A stretch of DNA of 64,000 nt. It comes from Vibrio sinus. GTDB lineage: Bacteria; Pseudomonadota; Gammaproteobacteria; Enterobacterales; Vibrionaceae. The position numbers were made by a program, and so were the translations under genes. The notes under the pieces were generated by a model. The model was not told where the DNA came from. It did no database searches and was given only the letters and a program-made list of their open reading frames with translations. The number at the start of each line of letters is the position of its first letter. Position 1 is the first letter of the stretch. The DNA lies in the NCBI RefSeq assembly GCF_023634645.1, contig NZ_JAMKMR010000003.1, positions 62,001-126,000 on the forward strand. Direction: 5' to 3'. Shown here in pieces: positions 17,234 through 24,915 of this stretch.

Positions 17234-18051
17234 AATGTTGCGTGTCCTATAAAAGTGAGTAGATTGGAAAGTGTGATAACAGAAAAACTTACAAATAATA
17301 AAAATGGACCAAAAGGAACTTTAATGTTGAGTGCTCTTTTCTTACTATTCATTGTGTATAGATGTGAGTATATTACTAATACTATAGATGAAATAAATAG
17401 AACAACTATGATGCCTCTTAATCCACAAAATAGCCCTAGCACACCGATAAGTTTTATATCACCAAAGCCAATGCCATTTTTTTTCATATAGATCTCATAA
17501 ATAAAGTTGACAACGTATAAATAGCTTGGCGCTATAACCATACCTAATACGGCCTCTTTGGCTGAGACAAACACTCCAAAATAAGATGAGGCTATACCGA
17601 CAATAAACAAAAAAAGGACTAGGAGATTGGGAAGTAAAAAGAAATAGGCATCGATTACAGATAGTGCAATTGCGAGAAAGCTAAATAGAGCTAATATCAC
17701 AAACTTAATAGTTAAACCATAATAAAGAAACAGAGCAGTAGTTAATAGGGTATAGCCAATTTCAATGCTAGGATAAAGGCGATGGATCGTTTGCCCACAA
17801 AATAGGCACTCTCCTTTTGAGATAAAGTAACCTAAAATAGGTAGCTTGTTTTTCCATGGAATCGTTTCAAGGCAGTTCGTACAGTGCGAAGGTGGTGAAT
17901 ACAGCGTATATTTAGTTGTGGTTTTTAATCTACTCATCATTATTGGTAGGCGTGTGATCACCACACAAAGTAGGCCACTGGCAATCGCACTGCTATAGAT
18001 AACCGATATCAGTATTAGGATAAATGGAATAGAATGATGCATAGTTAACAT
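17230..18051 (-). CDS. pilU: Prepilin peptidase (A24 aspartic protease, bifunctional)
   Basis: A 273-residue polytopic inner-membrane enzyme that cleaves and N-methylates prepilins. The cytoplasmic methylase loop has the paired CxxC motif (CTNC ... CLFC, about 57-93). The catalytic Asp residues are in LSVIDAYFFLLPN and GFGDIKLIG. Full length for PilD/TcpJ; R64 PilU lacks the methylase cysteines, so this one looks bifunctional. The ATG at 18051 overlaps the stop of the preceding gene and is preferred over an upstream in-frame start that would overlap it by 49 bp. It serves the three prepilins encoded in the same operon. Confidence 0.92.
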   Translation of the reverse strand: MLTMHHSIPFILILISVIYSSAIASGLLCVVITRLPIMMSRLKTTTKYTLYSPPSHCTNCLETIPWKNKLPILGYFISKGECLFCGQTIHRLYPSIEIGYTLLTTALFLYYGLTIKFVILALFSFLAIALSVIDAYFFLLPNLLVLFLFIVGIASSYFGVFVSAKEAVLGMVIAPSYLYVVNFIYEIYMKKNGIGFGDIKLIGVLGLFCGLRGIIVVLFISSIVLVIYSHLYTMNSKKRALNIKVPFGPFLLFVSFSVITLSNLLTFIGHATL

Positions 18052-18440
18052 GAGGCTCCAGTAACGAGTTCTTTTCCGCAGTTTTTTTTCCATACTTGAA
18101 ACTGGGAAGGAAATTTGATGTTATTGTTCATCTCATAATAACTTTTAGGGTTAATGGCTATACCAGTGGGCAGAGGTACCGGGTCTTGAGTGTCAGCGTT
18201 GTTTTCAATGCTAATGCTCGAGTTATTACGATAGTCTCCAAAACCGTTAGCGGTTCTTGCTTTCCCCTCATGATATATGCCAATCGGAAGTGTTGCCTTA
18301 CTTTTGGAGAGACTCAAATTTGGTTGAGTACTACTGTCAACGTCGCCACATTGAAACTCTCCATCTGAACACCCCGCCCAAGCGAAATGACAAGTGGTCA
18401 GTAATACAATGGGTACTAAGAGATACTTGTATACATACAT
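18045..18440 (-). CDS. Small secreted protein of the pilin operon
   Basis: A 131-residue exported protein: signal peptide 1-22 (CHFAWA) and a mature part with Cys pairs near both ends (CSDGEFQC; CGKELVTGASC). The stop overlaps the prepilin-peptidase start. No family recognised. Its size, cysteines and position among the pilin genes fit an accessory pilus or pilus-secreted protein (inference). Confidence 0.6.
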   Translation of the reverse strand: MYVYKYLLVPIVLLTTCHFAWAGCSDGEFQCGDVDSSTQPNLSLSKSKATLPIGIYHEGKARTANGFGDYRNNSSISIENNADTQDPVPLPTGIAINPKSYYEMNNNIKFPSQFQVWKKNCGKELVTGASC

Positions 18441-18467
18441 GTAATAATACCTTAATTAAGGAATAGT

Positions 18468-19313
18468 CTATTGAGCTTTGCAATCACGAATAGCAATCAC
18501 TGAAGCATGTGCTAATGCAAGATCTGGTTTTTTTGTTGGGTCAGCTGTATCAGTCATAATGCCTTTACTCGTAACGGCTTGAATATGTGCAATCCAGCCA
18601 CTACCATCTGAGGTAGCCTTCGCGTAAGCGGATACTCCACTAACAGCGTAACCATCGGTATCATAGACGGCAGGCATCACATAAACAGTAGGTATGTTTC
18701 TCGGATAGGTACACTTAGGCTTAGGGATTTCGGCAATGCCTTGGCCGCGGGTTGTCATCGAATAAATACCAATATCAAAGGTGAAACGTTTATCTCCTGA
18801 TGCAGTAGTGATCCGAGTTGCGATAGCTTGGTAATCTCTAGGACAAGTGAGAAGGTTTTGGGCTTTTTCGCCATATGGAACGAGAGTTTGTAGCTTGTGT
18901 GCAACATAATCGGGCACGCAAGTTGCTACCTCAAAATCCGGTTGACTTTGGTGCATACCGGGAACAGATTCTGCTTTATATAGTTTACCCCAAGGGTTAA
19001 TACCGTCACTTTTTGAAACACCTGGTTGGCCAACGATATATCCATCCTCAATAAGTTTTTTTATGGCTCCAGTGGGGCCGCTATCGTCGGGCCACTTTTC
19101 GTCATGATCATGATAATAAGAGACCGCCGCGGCCAATAACCCATTCATTTCCTGCGCGGTACGCTGCGCCAGGTTTTTCTCCTGTATCTGATTAGAAATC
19201 ATAACGTAGGTGGTTATCAGCAATATGACAATCGCACTGGTCAATGCCATTTCTACCATGGCCCAGCCTGCTTGCGACGAGTGGCGATGATTTAGGCGTG
19301 TTTCTACTAACAT
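18468..19313 (-). CDS. pilV: PilV-like minor pilin / tip adhesin
   Basis: A 281-residue type IVb minor pilin. After a 16-residue leader the cleavage site reads QAG/WAMVEMALTSAIVILL, with Gly at -1 and Glu at +5, then a hydrophobic assembly helix. The 230-residue C-terminal globular part has several Cys and a distal variable-looking region, as in PilV tip adhesins of R64-type pili. No recombinase or inverted 19-bp repeats lie nearby, so there is no sign of a shufflon. Its start overlaps the upstream minor pilin gene by 7 bp. Confidence 0.82.
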   Translation of the reverse strand: MLVETRLNHRHSSQAGWAMVEMALTSAIVILLITTYVMISNQIQEKNLAQRTAQEMNGLLAAAVSYYHDHDEKWPDDSGPTGAIKKLIEDGYIVGQPGVSKSDGINPWGKLYKAESVPGMHQSQPDFEVATCVPDYVAHKLQTLVPYGEKAQNLLTCPRDYQAIATRITTASGDKRFTFDIGIYSMTTRGQGIAEIPKPKCTYPRNIPTVYVMPAVYDTDGYAVSGVSAYAKATSDGSGWIAHIQAVTSKGIMTDTADPTKKPDLALAHASVIAIRDCKAQ

Positions 19314-19930
19314 GTGATGCCTCCGGCTGGTGGGGAGTAAGGCGTAATAAAAACGGTATTATTGGTCGATAAATCCACATTGTTGACGGCATAGGTAGGG
19401 TAGAGTACGCGTCGTTGTATCGTGAATTTATCAGAACTGGAATACTGAGCATGGATGCCATGGCGTAAGCGTTGATTTTTTCGGCTGTTAGGATTACCTT
19501 TCAGCTGACCACTAAGGGTGACTTGTACAGATTTTGTTGTCGTTCCCTGCCCAGAGTGACTGAAATCATTGTTAAATCTAATGCGGATATTTTGTATATC
19601 AATGTCTTTTTGAGCGCTTTGCATTTGGTCAGAATCTGTTTTCACATTGAAAAAATGTTTATTCTGTAATCGAGAAAAATTAACATTGCCATTACTTGTT
19701 GTTTTACAATAATAAGCATAACGAGCCGCCGCGTTAAATAGGTCATTCAGTGTGGATTGGTCATAATTAAGAGCAATCTCATTTTTTGCATGGTGGTATT
19801 GCTCGGTAATAAATATAATGGCGGCGCTTGTTATCACTACTGAAATGGCTAGTGATAAGGAAAAGGAAATTAGGGAAGAGCCTTTTTGATGGGATCTAAT
19901 TGATAAATATGTGTTGAGATTTCTTATCAT
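19307..19930 (-). CDS. Minor prepilin lacking Glu+5
   Basis: A 207-residue pilin-like protein. A basic leader ends at QKG, followed by SSLISFSLSLAISVVITSAA, a prepilin helix whose +5 residue is Ser rather than Glu. Glu+5 is needed for docking onto a preceding subunit. Its absence is typical of GspK-type tip subunits. The globular part (about 45-207) is rich in Asn and Ser. It sits between the major pilin and the PilV-like gene, and overlaps the latter. Confidence 0.75.
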   Translation of the reverse strand: MIRNLNTYLSIRSHQKGSSLISFSLSLAISVVITSAAIIFITEQYHHAKNEIALNYDQSTLNDLFNAAARYAYYCKTTSNGNVNFSRLQNKHFFNVKTDSDQMQSAQKDIDIQNIRIRFNNDFSHSGQGTTTKSVQVTLSGQLKGNPNSRKNQRLRHGIHAQYSSSDKFTIQRRVLYPTYAVNNVDLSTNNTVFITPYSPPAGGITC

Positions 19931-20017
19931 GATATATTACACATAGAACAAATATACGACGGGCATATTGCCCTGCGAGGAAATTTCACCAGAGCAATAT
20001 GATGTGGTACTGAATAT

Positions 20018-20578
20018 TTACAGGTCTATTTTTATAGAGAAAGAAGTTTTGCCTTTACAGTCTGCGTAGTTTTTCGTTGCCGGTGGAGTATCATTACCGC
20101 TCGCTTGCACATTAGAAGTGCCTACTGCTCCAAGTTTGCCCGCAAAACCATTCAACGAACCGCAAAGAGCACTGTCATCGGGCATGCTGCCTCCTATAGT
20201 TATTGTTGCAGGAGTAGTAGCAGTACCTTTCTTTGTGGTTATTCCATATGGGCCTCCAAACGGGTCGGTCATATTTGTAGGTAACCCTAAGGCATCTAAA
20301 CCAACTGCACCATCCACAATAATTGAGGGATCGTTTACATTGGCTGCTTTGGCTGCTGAAAGAATACTGGAGATGTCACTTTGTACCGCTGCGAGGTTCG
20401 TATTTTTGCTGCTGACATTATAAGCGGTAAATACAGCTGAAAGAATAATTACGCCTAACACCACGGCCATACCAACTTCCGCAATGGTTAAACCTCGTTC
20501 ATGTTTACGTTGCTTAACGCTAAAAATACGTCTTTGCCACGATAATGACTTATCAAGTTGAATAATAGAATTCGACAT
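20018..20578 (-). CDS. pilS: Type IVb major pilin (PilS)
   Basis: A 186-residue major pilin. The leader is long (29 residues, ending KHERG), a hallmark of type IVb pilins, and the mature N-terminus is LTIAEVGMAVVLGVIILSAV with Glu+5. The globular domain has Cys in ALCGSLNG and YADCKG, the C-terminal disulfide pair expected for a PilS/TcpA-like pilin. AAGGAAA about 6 nt before the ATG supports the start. It is the first pilin gene after the platform gene on the minus strand. Confidence 0.92.
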   Translation of the reverse strand: MSNSIIQLDKSLSWQRRIFSVKQRKHERGLTIAEVGMAVVLGVIILSAVFTAYNVSSKNTNLAAVQSDISSILSAAKAANVNDPSIIVDGAVGLDALGLPTNMTDPFGGPYGITTKKGTATTPATITIGGSMPDDSALCGSLNGFAGKLGAVGTSNVQASGNDTPPATKNYADCKGKTSFSIKIDL

Positions 20579-20683
20579 TTTATTTCCTTAATGTGTTTTA
20601 TGTCTTAAAAAATATATTATTGGGAACTAGAACTTAATAGTTGTCGATATTGTTAACTCCTTAAAAATGCTTTTATAAATCGT

Positions 20684-21736
20684 CTATGACATTAGTGTGG
20701 TTTGTACAAAACCAATAGTGGCGTACATGGATTCGATTGACCAAGCAATATTCATTGCGCCATAAAACAACAAAATTAAGCCCACAAGTTTGCCTGATTT
20801 TGCTACAGTTTCTACCACTTCTTTGGTTAATAAAATGGAATAACTGGCACAGTTATCTTCAATTTTATTTACCTTACCCATGGCTTTCATTACCGACATC
20901 ACTGAGTTATCGAGCAGACCCGTATCGAACGCATAGGCCACATTACTGACACCATCTTCAATATTGCTCATCATTTTATTGCAATGCATGGACACGTATC
21001 GCGATGGCGATGCATCGAGGATATTTTGTAGTGCGGCATCCAGTAAGATATTGGATTTAAAATAAAACCCAAGTTGCCCAAGTAAATAGGCACCAGCCGA
21101 CTTTCTATAAATAGCAAATATAGGCAGCTTATCGAGGCTGGGCCTTAACGCTCCTGTATAATTATGTACCACCAGAGTAATGGCTATGCCGATTAATAGA
21201 ATGAATAGAGCTAGAAGAATAAACCCAAATCCTGTCATAAATTTTGCGTAGGACAGATAGTTGGCAATATTCGGTGGAAGTGGGGTGGATTTTAATAATG
21301 TTAATATGCTTGGAAAGAGCTTTATTTTCATCATTTCAATCACCACTAACGACATCATAATGGCCACGATTGGGTAAATCAGTTTGTTGGCAAAAATGGG
21401 CAGTAGACTGGCTTCTTTTGCCGTAGATTCAGCGGCAATTTTTAACGCCGAATAGAGTGAATCAGACGCTTCGCCACTTTTTACTGTGGCTGAAACCTTT
21501 TTGCCAAACCAAGGGAGCAATGCATCGGACAAATAAGCACCATCAGAAATCCTCTCGAAGATATCATCAATAACAAAACGCACACCGCCTTTGGGGTACA
21601 TCTCAGGCAACAGTTCGCTAAATATCGCGTGCATAGAAATGCCGTATTCTAAAAACTCGCTAATGGAGTCGAGTAATTGCCTTTTTTGTTGAGCTCCTAA
21701 CTCCATTTTCGCTAGGAAGGTTTGTAGACGGCTCAT
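20684..21736 (-). CDS. pilR: Type IVb pilus platform protein PilR (GspF family)
   Basis: A 350-residue polytopic inner-membrane protein. Two GspF-type helical repeats are each followed by membrane segments (about 118-140 and 165-192, plus a C-terminal segment near 320-340). It is the platform that couples the ATPase to pilin extraction. It is the first gene of the minus-strand pilin operon, 105 bp before pilS. The ATG at 21736 or a GTG at 21745 are both possible. Confidence 0.88.
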   Translation of the reverse strand: MSRLQTFLAKMELGAQQKRQLLDSISEFLEYGISMHAIFSELLPEMYPKGGVRFVIDDIFERISDGAYLSDALLPWFGKKVSATVKSGEASDSLYSALKIAAESTAKEASLLPIFANKLIYPIVAIMMSLVVIEMMKIKLFPSILTLLKSTPLPPNIANYLSYAKFMTGFGFILLALFILLIGIAITLVVHNYTGALRPSLDKLPIFAIYRKSAGAYLLGQLGFYFKSNILLDAALQNILDASPSRYVSMHCNKMMSNIEDGVSNVAYAFDTGLLDNSVMSVMKAMGKVNKIEDNCASYSILLTKEVVETVAKSGKLVGLILLFYGAMNIAWSIESMYATIGFVQTTLMS

Positions 21737-21942
21737 TGGTACCACTTAAAACACTGATTAAGATTGATGGGGAAATCATAGGTTAAGGGTGCTTGACGGG
21801 AATGTAGTTTTGTTATGAATTTGTTTCGATTTGTCTATATACGTATCTATTAAAAAGTAGAACAAGATGTTTTTTGAATTGAATTCAAGAGGTGAAAGAA
21901 TGCCGATTAAATAATGCAGGAAATAGGGAATTGATATTGGGG

Positions 21943-21967
21943 AAAAAACCCCACAATCCGTTGTGGG
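21943..21967 (-). terminator. Terminator of the LuxR-type regulator gene
   Basis: 7-bp perfect arms (21950-21956 and 21961-21967) with a TCCG loop, followed on the minus strand by a run of T (plus-strand A-run 21943-21948). It terminates the leftward transcript of the regulator ending at 22222. The rest of 21746-22221 carries no gene I can support; the pilR promoter should lie at its left end. Confidence 0.8.
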
Positions 21968-22221
21968 ATCTCAAATGAGATTGATGAATAAAGTTCGATT
22001 GCTGGACTATAAAATAGTGGATGTCGTCTTTCAAAAATGAGTAAAGATACCAATGAAGGTGTGGATGTAGGGCACCTTACTCTTATGAAAGATAACGGAG
22101 TACTAGTATGTTGACCTCCTCATTTAGCTCTGAACACGTAGTTAGCCTAACTAATGAATGTTATCGATATATTGATAATTATTAATTTATCACTAAGATA
22201 TGTTTAATTCTGTTAAATGGG

Positions 22222-22872
22222 TTAATGTAAACCAATCCTTCTTGCCCAATGCACCAGTTGTGCTGCATTGTGAGCTTCTAGCTTTTTCATTAAGTTAAGT
22301 CGATGTGTTTGCACGGTTTTTAGGCTAATTGTTAGAAGGTCAGCTATTTGCTTATTTTTGAAACCTTCGCTAATCAGCTTTAATATTTGAATTTCTCGTG
22401 GAGTTAGACCTGAAGGACGCAGGGCTTGCCGAAGTGATGTGGTGGTTACTGCATTTAGTTTAACTGATGGGTCAATAAATCGTTTGTTTTTTAACACTGA
22501 ATGTAATGCTTCGAGGATAACGCTAGGGCTGCTGGTTTTGAGTATATAGCCTTTGGCACCAGCGCTCATCGCTTCAATAATTTTGTATTCTTCAAATATA
22601 GCCGTGTGGCAAAGGAAAATCGTGTTGGGCCAGCGGCTCAAAATAGTTTTTATAACATCGATGCCCCGCATTCCGGGAAGCTGTAAATCGATCAAAATGA
22701 CGTCTGGCTGATAGGTTCGGTAGCTGGAGCACGCGTCTAAACCACTTTTTACTAGGCCGATGACTTCAATCTGCTGAAATGTAGAAAGTAGGCTTTTTAT
22801 TCCGTGATAGTTTAGTGGTTGTTCATCCATGACTAGAAGCCTGACTTTTTTGGTTTTATTTACCAATGACAT
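22222..22872 (-). CDS. NarL/SsrB-type response regulator
   Basis: A 216-residue two-component regulator: receiver (about 10-125) with phosphoacceptor Asp62 (VILIDLQLPGMRG) and acidic residues in VMDEQP, then a LuxR-type HTH (about 148-210, LTPREIQILKLISEGFKNKQIA). All key residues are intact. Several stretches, such as the DLxLPG-Gxxxx-RWP block and the GAKGYILK / KRFIDPS region, recall SsrB of Salmonella SPI-2 more than a generic NarL protein (from memory). The ATG at 22872 has AGAGG upstream. No sensor kinase is adjacent. It is divergent from the type III-like chaperone gene and may control it. Confidence 0.9.
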   Translation of the reverse strand: MSLVNKTKKVRLLVMDEQPLNYHGIKSLLSTFQQIEVIGLVKSGLDACSSYRTYQPDVILIDLQLPGMRGIDVIKTILSRWPNTIFLCHTAIFEEYKIIEAMSAGAKGYILKTSSPSVILEALHSVLKNKRFIDPSVKLNAVTTTSLRQALRPSGLTPREIQILKLISEGFKNKQIADLLTISLKTVQTHRLNLMKKLEAHNAAQLVHWARRIGLH

Positions 22873-23238
22873 GAGTAGCCTCTTTGTCAAGTTGCTTTGG
22901 GGTTAGAGAGTGGAGCGCATAAGTATTATCTTTCTCTCCATACTTTAGAAAGATGAATATTATTCAAACGAGTTAATGTAAATAATGAAACTTTACTTAT
23001 TGTTTAAATCTTCTTTTATTATGTAATGGTTTATTTAATGATGTTTCTTGTTTCCATGATGGATTATAGATGTCAACGAGTATTCTTTATTTAAGGTATA
23101 CATATTATAAAGTGACACTTGCTTGCTAACTAATGTAAGTTTACCTAGCGTCTTGACTATTAATTGTTCGTTTTAGTCTTAGGCGAATACATTAGCCCTA
23201 GTTTCAAAAATCACAATATTAGTAGGGAGTCATGCAGT
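22873..23238. promoter_or_regulatory. 366-bp divergent promoter region
   Basis: AT-rich spacer between the SsrB-like regulator (minus) and the chaperone/translocator pair (plus). It must hold both promoters. I see no clear hairpin, and no palindrome that I could defend. Confidence 0.4.
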
Positions 23239-23721
23239 ATGAAAACTGAAAACAGCGTACCTATAGATTTAGAAACCTTGCAAACGTTAATTCATGAAGT
23301 GTTGATTGAGCATAAGACGCTGGCACAATTTAAGCAGATGTCTTCTTTTGAGTTGGATGATACTTATCGGCAAGCGCTCATTTACTACCAAAATCACGAC
23401 ATGCCTGAAGCTTTGAGCCATTTTACCTATCTAGTGATGCATGACCCATGGCAGTTTGAATTTATGTTTGGACTTGCATCCACGCTGCATGCGCTAAACC
23501 AGTTTGAGAGCGCACTGGTTTTTTATGGCTACGCGACGTTGATGAACGCCTGTGACGCGGGGGTGACGTTTAGAATTGGCCAATGTTATTTATCACTTGG
23601 TAAAACAGAGCCGTCAATAAGCGCCTTGCAAACCAGCATAGAGCAGAGCTATCTGCCTCCAATACAGCTTGACGTTCGAGTACTCGCACAGTCTTTATTA
23701 GACGAAATAGTTCAATACTAG
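23239..23721 (+). CDS. SycD/LcrH-like class II type III secretion chaperone
   Basis: A 160-residue cytoplasmic protein made of three TPR repeats (about 37-140). YRQALIYYQNHDMPEALSHF, FMFGLASTLHALNQFESALV and FRIGQCYLSLGKTEPSISAL line up in order with the TPRs of SycD, SscA and IpgC. Those proteins stabilise hydrophobic translocators before secretion. The start at 23239 follows GGGAGT; an upstream in-frame start lacks support. It is 19 bp before the putative client, the arrangement typical for chaperone/translocator pairs. No type III apparatus genes lie in the window. Confidence 0.82.
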   Translation: MKTENSVPIDLETLQTLIHEVLIEHKTLAQFKQMSSFELDDTYRQALIYYQNHDMPEALSHFTYLVMHDPWQFEFMFGLASTLHALNQFESALVFYGYATLMNACDAGVTFRIGQCYLSLGKTEPSISALQTSIEQSYLPPIQLDVRVLAQSLLDEIVQY

Positions 23722-23740
23722 TGACGATGGAGGAATGCTT

Positions 23741-24664
23741 ATGTCTTCGCAACTATCTATAAACGCAAGCAAAAGATTAGATTATTTGGATATTGCTCAG
23801 CCTAAAGGTACGGAAAAGGAAAGTTCAGCGGACTTTGCCATCTCTCAGGTGCCTCTAGTTAGCCCAAAAGAGGCGACTCAACTTTGGGATGATCCGCTCA
23901 AGAAGGCTCAAGATAAACAGACTGAACGAATTAATGAGCTACAAGATAAAGCGAAACAAGCGGGTATCATTCTGGCCAAACGTACGTTTTTTAAAGAAAT
24001 TTTTAATGTTGGGATTGCGACACTAGGCTTTGGGCTTTCGATTGCAGCCAGTGTTCTTACAGGAGGAGCAGGGCTTCCACTCGCAGCCGCAAGTGGTGTT
24101 GCTTTTGTGTTAGCCGTGTCTGATGCAGGTTGCGCCTACATGGATTGGCAGGATAGAAAACACGGAGGAGAAGGGCTTAAAATGGGCAGTGATAGCATCT
24201 CAAACGTGGTTTACCAAACATTATCGAAGATGGGGCTAAGGGATAGCCGAGCCCAATGGTGGGCAAAAGCCACATCAGTGATATCACGAGTCGGTCTCAC
24301 TATCGGCACGCTCTACTCCGGCACTGTACATCCTGCTTCGTTAACTGGTGCGGTTGGGAGTGCACTCGCTACCGCTAAAATGGTCAAACTCGACTTAAGT
24401 TCAGCAGGTGACAAAGCGTTTGGTTTCGTGTTGGGCAACACTCAGGAGGCGAAAGAACGAACAGAAAAAAAAGCTGACCAAAGCAAACATAATCTCGACA
24501 AGCTAATAGCGAACAAATTGCAAGCAGATAAGATGCGCTTGATAGAAGAAAAACAAAAAACTCAGCAAAGCATGGAGCAATTTACCCGAAATTTTGAAGA
24601 ATTGATTCGCTCTGGACAAGTGGGAGAAGAGCTTAAACAGCTTGGAGATTGTACACCTTTGTGA
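23741..24664 (+). CDS. SctE/SseC-like translocator-type protein
   Basis: A 307-residue protein with no Sec signal. Order: polar N-terminus with a coiled coil (about 50-75), a long hydrophobic Gly/Ala-rich hairpin (about 88-130, NVGIATLGFGLSIAASVLTG, then GGAGLPLAAAS), a second hydrophobic region (about 171-213) and a C-terminal coiled coil (about 236-290). This is the layout of YopB/SseC (SctE) pore-forming translocators, though shorter. GGAGG lies 7 nt before the ATG at 23741. Being coupled to a SycD-like chaperone supports the call. Alternatives are a chaperone-dependent membrane effector or a domesticated remnant. Confidence 0.65.
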   Translation: MSSQLSINASKRLDYLDIAQPKGTEKESSADFAISQVPLVSPKEATQLWDDPLKKAQDKQTERINELQDKAKQAGIILAKRTFFKEIFNVGIATLGFGLSIAASVLTGGAGLPLAAASGVAFVLAVSDAGCAYMDWQDRKHGGEGLKMGSDSISNVVYQTLSKMGLRDSRAQWWAKATSVISRVGLTIGTLYSGTVHPASLTGAVGSALATAKMVKLDLSSAGDKAFGFVLGNTQEAKERTEKKADQSKHNLDKLIANKLQADKMRLIEEKQKTQQSMEQFTRNFEELIRSGQVGEELKQLGDCTPL

Positions 24665-24915
24665 AGTTTTCTCTGACTACAGAGAGAATAGTTATGTTCG
24701 GGCGTATAACAAACAGATTTAGCCTTATTTTAGATTAAGTATTAGTTAATTTGTATGTAACTTGATATTAATACTTCATTTGGATAGTTTGTGAAAACTA
24801 CGACTGAAAGTTAAATGTTTTAGTCTGAGGCTATTTATAGAATATTAAAAATAAATTATTCACCAGAAACTTTAGGTAGTGTCCAGAGTTATATAATTTT
24901 TTTAAAGAGGTCATT

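Noticed and set aside
18468..19313. Shufflon at the PilV-like gene
   Set aside because: No Rci-type recombinase and no multiple short inverted repeats are visible around the 3' end.
8238..21736. MSHA or type II secretion locus
   Set aside because: The long-leader pilin, lipoprotein PilN secretin, PilO2 and PilP point to a type IVb pilus; no MshD/E/J/L set or GspC/D/L/M genes occur.
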